A stretch of 39,104 bases of DNA, taken from the NCBI GenBank assembly GCA_934218695.1, contig CAKQDA010000018.1, forward strand, positions 1-39,104, read 5' to 3'. A program made the position numbers and the translations under genes. The notes under the pieces were generated by a model. The model did no database searches and was not told the DNA's origin. It worked only from the letters and a program-made list of their open reading frames with translations. Origin of the DNA: an uncultured Succinivibrio sp. GTDB taxonomy: Bacteria > Pseudomonadota > Gammaproteobacteria > Enterobacterales > Succinivibrionaceae. Positions 34,083-39,104 of this stretch are shown here, in pieces; position 1 is the stretch's first letter; each line of letters begins with the position of its first letter.

Positions 34083-34580
34083 TTAGCAGTTTTCAATCTG
34101 GTTGAAACTTGCTTCCACAGCGCCATCTTTAGTATTGTCTGGCTTGATTGCAGTGTACTTCCAGGTGATCTTGCCTGCTACAAGTTCAACAGTCTCCATT
34201 GGCAGTGCAGGTGACTGAATTTCAGTCTGTGATACAGGATCTGCGTGAATGAATGCTCTGCCAATCTTGACATTCTCCATGGTTACCTCATAAACCACAA
34301 CCTGAGTTCCTGCTACAGCACGGCATACCTGAAACTGAACCTTAGGGATCTTCTGTCCGTTCATGCAGAACAGTTGGATCTTAGGTGATGCCTTGTCAAG
34401 CTCATGAACAAATATGAATGGTTCAAAAGTGCCTCGTCCTGCTGTATCAGTTGCTCTTCCTGCAACAATTGGCTGAACAGAACCCAAAGAAAAAGAGAGA
34501 ACTTCAATCCATTTTGAGTGTCCTTTGTCATTTGACTGACCATCAATGCCGTCAATCTTAATAAAAATATCTGATGCCAT
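34083..34580 (-). CDS. hcp: T6SS inner-tube protein Hcp (TssD)
   Basis: This 165-residue protein forms hexameric rings that stack into the expelled tube and carry effectors. The start SDIFIKIDGIDGQSNDKGHS KWIEV is canonical Hcp, followed by FEPFIFVHELDKASPKIQLF and FQVCRAVAGTQVVVYEVTME. ENVKIGRAFIHADP is the conserved strand pair. Length is the family norm (about 160-172), with no fused toxin extension. The AAAGGAG RBS is strong. It lies 15 bases after tssC and is followed by the strong terminator, consistent with Hcp being the most abundant product. Confidence 0.97.
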   Translation of the reverse strand: MASDIFIKIDGIDGQSNDKGHSKWIEVLSFSLGSVQPIVAGRATDTAGRGTFEPFIFVHELDKASPKIQLFCMNGQKIPKVQFQVCRAVAGTQVVVYEVTMENVKIGRAFIHADPVSQTEIQSPALPMETVELVAGKITWKYTAIKPDNTKDGAVEASFNQIENC

Positions 34581-34595
34581 ATCAAATCTCCTTTA

Positions 34596-36083
34596 TTACT
34601 TTGCTCCGCTTGGAACCTTGGTTGTTAAACGTAAAGATGTTGTCAGCCCCTCTAACTGATAGTGAGGTCGCAAATAGAATTTTGCTGAATAATACCCAGG
34701 CTGACCTTCAATATCCTCAACTGATACCTTTGCTTCTGCCAGAGGATATTTTGCCTTTACCTCCTCTGATGCATTTGGATCAGATGTTACATAATTGCTG
34801 ATCCAGTCTGACAGCCAGCTCTCCATGTCAGCTCTTTCCTTGAAGGAACCGACCTTGTCACGAACAATACACTTCAGATAATGAGCAAAACGGCAGGTTG
34901 CAAAAATATAAGGCAGTCTTGCTGACAGTGCTGCATTTGAGGTTGCATCAGGATTGTCATATTCAGCTGGCTTGTTTACAGTCTGTCCGCCCAGGAATAC
35001 TGCGTAGTCAGTGTTTTTCCAGTAGCATAAAGGCAGGAAACCGTTCTTTGACAGTTCAGCCTCACGACGGTCTGTAATGGCGATCTCGGTTGGACACTTC
35101 ATTGCCACGCCACCGTCATCTGTTGGGAAAGTATGAGTAGGCAGTGACTCAACAATTCCTCCTGACTCAACACCGCGGATCCTTGCACACCAGCCATAAT
35201 CGGCAAATGAACGGTTGATATTAACGCCCATAGCATAGGCTGCATTCATCCAGTTGTACTTGTCTGAATTGCCAGAACCTGTTTCCTCAGTAAAATCAAA
35301 GCCCTCTACAGGATTAGTGGTTGCTCCGTATGGAACACGACTTAACACTCTTGGTAAAGTAAGAGCCACGTAGCGACTGTCATCTGATTCTCTGAATGAT
35401 CTCCATGCTGCATATTCTGGAGTTGCAAATATCTTGGTAATATCTCTAGGATTTGCAAGCTCCTTCCATGAATCAAGATTAATGATTGAAGGATCAGCTG
35501 CTGATATAAATGGACAGTGAGCTGCAGCTGCAATCTGAGAAATTCCCCTTAACAGCTCAATATCAGGTGCTGAATGGTTGAAGTAGTAGTCACCAATTAG
35601 TGCTCCATATGGTTCTCCACCTGCTGTTCCGTACTCATCCTCATACAGTTTTTTGAAGACTGGGCTCTGATCCCATGATGCACCCTTGAATTTTTTCAAG
35701 GTTTTCTGCAGATCCTTTTTAGAGATATTCATTACTCTGATCTTGAGAGAATCACTAGTCTGAGTGTTTGATACAAGATAGTCAAGACCTCTCCAGGCGC
35801 CTTCCATGTTTTCAAAATCCTGATGATGAATGATCTCATTCATCTGTGCTGACAGTTTCTTGTCAAGCTCTGCAATCATCCCCTCAATAGTTTTAACTGA
35901 GTTGTCTGAAATCAGGGAAGCATTCTCAAGGGCCTGCTGTACCAGAGTTTTAACGGCGGTTTTTACGGCAGAACCTGCCTCTTCTGACTTAGGTTTAAAC
36001 TCCTGATTTAAAAGTTTGTCAAAATCTGAGACTTCCTCAGAGGCTGCGTTCTGAGACTGCTGCTGTAATAATGTATCTGACAT
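34596..36083 (-). CDS. tssC: T6SS contractile sheath large subunit TssC (VipB)
   Basis: This 495-residue sheath subunit polymerises with TssB around the Hcp tube. Signatures are FENMEGAWRGLDYLVSNTQT, LKIRVMNISKKDLQKTLKKF, EYGTAGGEPYGALIGDYYF and CPFISAADPSIINLDSW. The end RPHYQLEGLTTSLRLTTKVP is the conserved C-terminal handle. A start at 36143 would overlap tssB by 59 bases. The ATG at 36081-36083, one base after the tssB stop and with AAGGAGAGGGA upstream, is the evident start. TssB and TssC are thus tightly coupled. Confidence 0.97.
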   Translation of the reverse strand: MSDTLLQQQSQNAASEEVSDFDKLLNQEFKPKSEEAGSAVKTAVKTLVQQALENASLISDNSVKTIEGMIAELDKKLSAQMNEIIHHQDFENMEGAWRGLDYLVSNTQTSDSLKIRVMNISKKDLQKTLKKFKGASWDQSPVFKKLYEDEYGTAGGEPYGALIGDYYFNHSAPDIELLRGISQIAAAAHCPFISAADPSIINLDSWKELANPRDITKIFATPEYAAWRSFRESDDSRYVALTLPRVLSRVPYGATTNPVEGFDFTEETGSGNSDKYNWMNAAYAMGVNINRSFADYGWCARIRGVESGGIVESLPTHTFPTDDGGVAMKCPTEIAITDRREAELSKNGFLPLCYWKNTDYAVFLGGQTVNKPAEYDNPDATSNAALSARLPYIFATCRFAHYLKCIVRDKVGSFKERADMESWLSDWISNYVTSDPNASEEVKAKYPLAEAKVSVEDIEGQPGYYSAKFYLRPHYQLEGLTTSLRLTTKVPSGAK

Positions 36084-36084
36084 A

Positions 36085-36618
36085 CTACTGTCCCTCTCCT
36101 TCTGTATTCTGTTTATCTGTATTAGGATTTGCTTTGGCAGCAAGTGCCTTTAGGAGAGACTCATCCTCTAAAAGCTTGGTTATAAGATCCTCTGCTCCGG
36201 TTTTTCCATCCATGTATGAAAGCAGATTTGAAAGCTGTTTTCTGGCCTCAAGAAGCTGCTTTACGCCATCAACCTTTTCAGCAACCTTATCAGGGCTGAA
36301 ATCCTCCATGCTCTCAAAAGAGATATCTACAGGTAGCTGTCCCTCTCCTGTCAGAACATTAGGGACGTTGAAAGCAACACGTGGCTTAAGACTTTTCATG
36401 CGATCATTAAAGTTGTCAGCTGAAATCTCCATGAACTTCTTGTCTTCTACACGCTCACCCTGTGTAACCTCACTTTTACCTGAAAGGTCAGACATTACAC
36501 CCATAACAAAAGGCAGATTTACCTTTTTCTCTGCACCATATAGTTCAACATCGTATTCAACCTGAACACGTGGAGCCCTGTTTTTTGATATAAACTTCTG
36601 ACCACCTTTAACTGCCAT
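36085..36618 (-). CDS. tssB: T6SS contractile sheath small subunit TssB (VipA)
   Basis: This 177-residue sheath subunit pairs with TssC and carries the ClpV contact region. Signatures are AVKGGQKFISKNRAPRVQVE YDVE at the start, LPFVMGVMSDLSGKS, FMEISADNFNDRMKSLKPRV and DISFESMEDFSPDKVAEKVD. A Glu/Gly-rich tail ends the protein. Length fits (about 165-178). GCAGGAG precedes the ATG. It is 60 bases after tssA and one base before tssC. Confidence 0.97.
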   Translation of the reverse strand: MAVKGGQKFISKNRAPRVQVEYDVELYGAEKKVNLPFVMGVMSDLSGKSEVTQGERVEDKKFMEISADNFNDRMKSLKPRVAFNVPNVLTGEGQLPVDISFESMEDFSPDKVAEKVDGVKQLLEARKQLSNLLSYMDGKTGAEDLITKLLEDESLLKALAAKANPNTDKQNTEGEGQ

Positions 36619-36678
36619 TGTTATATACTCCTGCTTATTGTTAAAAACTGCCTATATTTTCTGGTGAATTATTTGAAA

Positions 36679-37773
36679 CTACTGATCCTGTTCAGTTTTC
36701 ACTCCCAGTTGCTCCCTTCCTCTGTCAAGAGCATTAGAATCAATTTCACCTAAAAGATCGATAAAATTCATATTGGCCATACGCAAGGCACGGTTGATTA
36801 AGAAGGGAACCGGACTTGTAGGCTCAGCTTTCTGGAAGTACTCCGCACTCTTTTTTAAGAGCAGCAGAGCCTCTTTTCTGTCTGACGGAACAAAACTGTC
36901 AATTGTGAATACCGGTTTTACGGGGCGCTCTGATGATGACTGACTAATGTCAACAGAAGTAGTCTTTAGAGGTTCGTTTTCTGATTGTAAATCTTTATCC
37001 TTTGCAGTGTTGTCTGACGAAGAGAGATAATTCTGATAAAAATTTTTCAGTGCTCCAAGCTCATGCTTGAGACTGTCCATAACCAGGTATCCGGTATCAC
37101 CTATTTTTGAGTTAAAAGTATTACAGATACTGTCTGTAAGTGAAATCATAGTGGTGATTGTTTCGTGGCATGACCTAATCTCCGATACAGGAACAGCCAT
37201 CATCTGAGAGTTCAGTGAATTTATATCAGTGTCTGTTGAAGTTCCGTCCAGAAATCCTGAACCTATCAGATAATCTCTAAAAGTGTATGGAAGCTCTGAT
37301 ACAAGCTTCACTTGACGCAGGTGAGTTATAAAATTGTAGGGGTCGGAATACCCGCCTTCTGCTGGAGACAGCATTGCCAGAATATTGATCCTCTCAGTAG
37401 GATCATTGTCATCATCAGGATCAAGCTGCGGATAAAGACCTTCAAACTGTTCACGCACCAGATAATCAATGAGTGTTAGGCCCTGACAGAGTCCTTCTAT
37501 TCCGTACAGACAAAGCGAAGACAGTGAAAAAAAACATCCAACTCTCAAATCACGAGTCTTCTCCCAGAGTTTTAAACAACTGTCATAAAGTTTTCTGTAG
37601 TCTGGATCTTTACCTTCTACAACACTGTCACCCATTTCACTTGATGGTATGCCCAGTGCAAAATCATCCAGAGACATATACAACTCATCGTACTCCATAT
37701 TTTCTCCGCAGGGATTTTCTGGAGAGAGAGGAGTCATCATATCAGATAGTACTTTACCGTCTAATACTTTCAT
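36679..37773 (-). CDS. tssA: T6SS assembly protein TssA (ImpA N-terminal domain)
   Basis: This 364-residue protein primes and coordinates tube/sheath growth at the baseplate or distal end. The ImpA_N domain is clear: PLSPENPCGENMEYDELYMS, EGKDPDYRKLYDSCLKLWEK, DLRVGCFFSLSSLCLYGIEG, and LYPQLDPDDDNDPTERINIL. After an Asp/Ser/Lys-rich linker (about 250-290) comes a C-terminal helical part, ALLLLKKSAEYFQKAEPTSP VPFLINRA. That is the short TssA form without a VasL-type extension. AAAAGGATC precedes the ATG. It is the first core gene of the operon, with a promoter candidate about 45-75 bases upstream. Confidence 0.94.
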   Translation of the reverse strand: MKVLDGKVLSDMMTPLSPENPCGENMEYDELYMSLDDFALGIPSSEMGDSVVEGKDPDYRKLYDSCLKLWEKTRDLRVGCFFSLSSLCLYGIEGLCQGLTLIDYLVREQFEGLYPQLDPDDDNDPTERINILAMLSPAEGGYSDPYNFITHLRQVKLVSELPYTFRDYLIGSGFLDGTSTDTDINSLNSQMMAVPVSEIRSCHETITTMISLTDSICNTFNSKIGDTGYLVMDSLKHELGALKNFYQNYLSSSDNTAKDKDLQSENEPLKTTSVDISQSSSERPVKPVFTIDSFVPSDRKEALLLLKKSAEYFQKAEPTSPVPFLINRALRMANMNFIDLLGEIDSNALDRGREQLGVKTEQDQ

Positions 37774-37814
37774 AGAGATCCTTTTTTTATATGAATTACA
37801 TCATTTTTCTTAAT

Positions 37815-37850
37815 CTTATAATAATTATACAGTTCAAGTTGCAAAGACAA
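37815..37850 (-). promoter_or_regulatory. Candidate sigma-70 promoter of the T6SS operon
   Basis: The minus strand holds two overlapping readings: TTGCAA (37839-37844) with TATAAG (37815-37820) at 18 bases, and TTGTCT (37845-37850) with a perfect TATAAT (37824-37829) at only 15 bases. Either places the start some 35-45 bases before tssA. I found no sigma-54 motif here, in contrast to the flagellar genes. The rest of the 294-base gap to the next gene is A/T-rich, with the hairpin at 37935-37962. Confidence 0.4.
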
Positions 37851-37934
37851 ATCTAATAATCTGAAAAAAATCCAACAGTGATCACTTAAAAATACAAATT
37901 CAAAAATGAGATTGTGATTTATGTCTAAAAGAGT

Positions 37935-37962
37935 GTAGCAAAGGAGCTAATCTCTTTGTTAC
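37935..37962 (-). terminator. Hairpin between the unknown gene and tssA
   Basis: GTAGCAAAG and CTTTGTTAC pair with one G-T wobble; further weak pairs follow inside. Read leftward it is followed by ACTCTTTTAG, a short T-run. It could end transcription from the upstream unknown gene 106 bases earlier, making tssA the start of its own unit. Confidence 0.4.
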
Positions 37963-38067
37963 AGAATGTTATACATATTGCAAAATTCACTAAAATGGTA
38001 AAATCTGATCAAATCTGAACAGTCTCCTGCCAGACCATGTTTCCCCATTATCTGAATATGTTACTTA

Positions 38068-38478
38068 TCAGTTAAGTTTCATTCCTTTGGTCTGTATATC
38101 GCAGGCTCCAGCCTTTGTCTTCATAGCCTGAGCACCGGCTTCTGCTGCTGTTGCCTCTGTGGTTGCAGCTTTTGCATTGGTCTCTGCAGCATCAACTTTA
38201 CCTTTCTGAGCAGCAACCTCATCCTGTGATAGAGCAGCATCAGTTTTGGATGCTCCCTGACGACTTTCCTGAAGATTTGTCTCCTCATTTGTAGGACTCA
38301 TCTTTGAATCACCAGAAACTGAGAATTTGTGAATATTAGTAGATGAGACTGACTTTACGGCAAGCAAGGCTCCGCTGGCAATATTCTTGGCAATCAATGA
38401 AGCTGCCAGTTTTGCCAGAAGAGTTACTGCTTTGGCACAATATTTCTTTGTATCATTTGCCTGCTGTTCTTTTCCCAT
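38068..38478 (-). CDS. Unknown Ala/Lys/Thr-rich protein upstream of the T6SS operon
   Basis: This is a 136-residue protein that I do not recognise. A moderately hydrophobic segment near residues 15-45 (AVTLLAKLAASLIAKNIASG) could be one amphipathic or membrane-inserting helix. A polar linker (about 55-85) follows, then an Ala/Glu/Lys/Thr-rich helix (QKGKVDAAETNAKAATTEAT) likely to form a coiled coil, ending in GACDIQTKGMKLN. There are two cysteines, no signal peptide cleavage site and no known domain. The ATG 38476-38478 with AAGGAAAG six bases upstream is a better start than one 23 codons earlier. It has the same direction as the T6SS genes and lies 294 bases before tssA. A T6SS accessory or secreted protein is possible but is only inferred from position. 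Confidence 0.7.
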   Translation of the reverse strand: MGKEQQANDTKKYCAKAVTLLAKLAASLIAKNIASGALLAVKSVSSTNIHKFSVSGDSKMSPTNEETNLQESRQGASKTDAALSQDEVAAQKGKVDAAETNAKAATTEATAAEAGAQAMKTKAGACDIQTKGMKLN

Positions 38479-38760
38479 AGCAACTTTCCTTATCAGAGGA
38501 TAATAAAATAAAACTGTTAAAAAATGACATTCATTATGAATCATCAACCTGATGAGATCATTTTCAGGTCAGACTGTCATTAGTATACTTTCCTATTTTG
38601 AATCATGTGGCAATGTTCCTATTTCATTTTGCTTTTCATGCCGTTACAGATTATTCACCACCTGCACTTACCGTCTCTGATATAAAGTTAAGTTAAAATC
38701 TACCAAAGATCCTGCCAACAGCATTTTCAGATACGTATTAACATACAGACTGAACTGTCA
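38479..38760. other. Intergenic region upstream of the unknown gene
   Basis: This gap of 282 bases lies between the partial Ser-rich gene and the unknown Ala/Lys-rich gene. It holds the RBS of the latter and a few short dyads (for example CCTGA 38549-38553 with TCAGG further on). I see no terminator with a T-tract, no ORF with an RBS and no sigma-54 element. Confidence 0.35.
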
Positions 38761-39104
38761 TCACTTGTCTTCATCATTTTTAAGCTCTTTTGTCTCTTTT
38801 GTTTCATTTTCTGCATGTGTCTCTTCAGGTGAGGTTTTAGCTTCATTTTTAGGAATTGTGGCTGATGTAACAGGATCTTGTAAATCACCTTTTCCATCAG
38901 TCTTCTTTTCAGTAACAGTATTTGATGCAGAGATGTCGCCTCCTGAACCGTCACTCTTACCGCTTTTTTCATGATTCTCTTCACCAGCAGGCTTTACAGA
39001 AGAACCGGCCCCACCTGAACTATTACTGCTATTTTTTTGAGCCTGTTCAACTTCGTTTTTAGAAGAAGAAGAAGAAGAAGAAGAAGAAGAAGAAGAAGAA
39101 GAAG
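38761..39104 (-). CDS. Partial CDS: low-complexity Ser-rich C-terminus, cut by the window edge
   Basis: The minus strand has an open frame of 114 codons plus two bases running from the right edge to TGA at 38761-38763. The start lies outside the window. The product begins with at least 14 consecutive serines, then a hydrophilic disordered tail: NEVEQAQKNSSNSSGGAGSS, KPAGEENHEKSGKSDGSGGD, and a Lys/Glu-rich end (AENETKETKELKNDEDK). The composition is balanced and polar, as in real disordered tails. The competing frame over the same DNA gives an unlikely Lys/Met/Gln string. The family cannot be told from this part. Given its location upstream of a T6SS operon that lacks vgrG, a T6SS-linked protein is possible. 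282 bases without a gene separate it from the next gene downstream. Confidence 0.65.
   Translation of the reverse strand, partial: SSSSSSSSSSSSSSKNEVEQAQKNSSNSSGGAGSSVKPAGEENHEKSGKSDGSGGDISASNTVTEKKTDGKGDLQDPVTSATIPKNEAKTSPEETHAENETKETKELKNDEDK
39061..39104. repeat. AGA/TCT trinucleotide microsatellite at the window edge
   Basis: Fourteen perfect AGA units plus two bases run to the last base of the window. On the minus strand they are in frame as TCT serine codons of the partial CDS. Every unit is identical, with no synonymous variation, which points to replication slippage. A three-base unit changes the length of the serine linker without shifting the frame. The true length is unknown because the sequence ends inside it. 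Confidence 0.97.

Noticed and set aside
38479..38760. Sigma-54 promoter for the T6SS region (TGGCAATG on the plus strand near 38608)
   Set aside because: The -12 element is missing at the right spacing and the strand is opposite to the genes.
38727..38984. Lys/Met/Gln-rich open frame on the minus strand
   Set aside because: It is a shadow frame of the Ser-rich partial CDS. Its composition is unnatural and it has no RBS.
39061..39104. CRISPR or tandem regulatory repeat
   Set aside because: The unit is three bases without spacers. It is a coding microsatellite.

Overview
The window looks like a chromosomal piece of a low-to-mid GC, motile gammaproteobacterium. Support for this comes from an Nqr maturation pair (nqrM, apbE), a bacterial-type proS with an editing insertion, mpl, sigma-54-driven flagellar rod/ring genes and a complete proteobacterial type VI secretion (T6SS) core. 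The AAA/PD-(D/E)XK protein and the anaerobe-like gene mix suggest an animal-gut lineage such as Succinivibrionaceae, but that placement is inference. No rRNA, tRNA, CRISPR array or insertion sequence was recognised.

Left part (1-8.8 kb), housekeeping: metY (O-acetylhomoserine sulfhydrylase) with a good sigma-70 promoter; the frameshifted tail of an M20 peptidase followed by a clean terminator; then a leftward run nqrM | apbE - mpl - HDOD-like regulator, with an intrinsic terminator between nqrM and apbE. Divergent from this are proS and a small unknown ORF.

Middle part (8.8-15.2 kb), accessory and A/T-rich by eye: a rightward AAA ATPase/PD-(D/E)XK protein, then a four-gene cassette of a DUF4910 aminopeptidase-like protein, a stand-alone acyl carrier protein, a stand-alone adenylation enzyme and an AAC(3)-fold acyltransferase. 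Together these could activate an amino or hydroxy acid, load it on the carrier and transfer it to an amino group. The cassette ends at a double hairpin facing the flagellar genes.

Flagellar part (15.3-19.8 kb), leftward: flgD on its own, and flgF-flgG-flgH-flgI as an operon, each with a -24/-12 (sigma-54) promoter upstream. flgE is missing between flgD and flgF, and flgJ/K/L do not follow flgI, so the usual flgB-L cluster is broken up here.

Right part (20-39.1 kb), a leftward T6SS operon in the order tssA-tssB-tssC-hcp-tssE-tssF-tssG-tssH(clpV)-tssJ-like-tssK-tssL-tssM. It encodes the sheath, inner tube, baseplate, disassembly ATPase and membrane complex. A strong intrinsic terminator directly after hcp probably sets high hcp relative to the downstream genes. 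No vgrG (tssI) or PAAR gene is visible. Upstream of tssA lie an unknown Ala/Lys-rich protein and, cut by the window edge, the low-complexity C-terminus of a protein containing a pure TCT (poly-serine) microsatellite.
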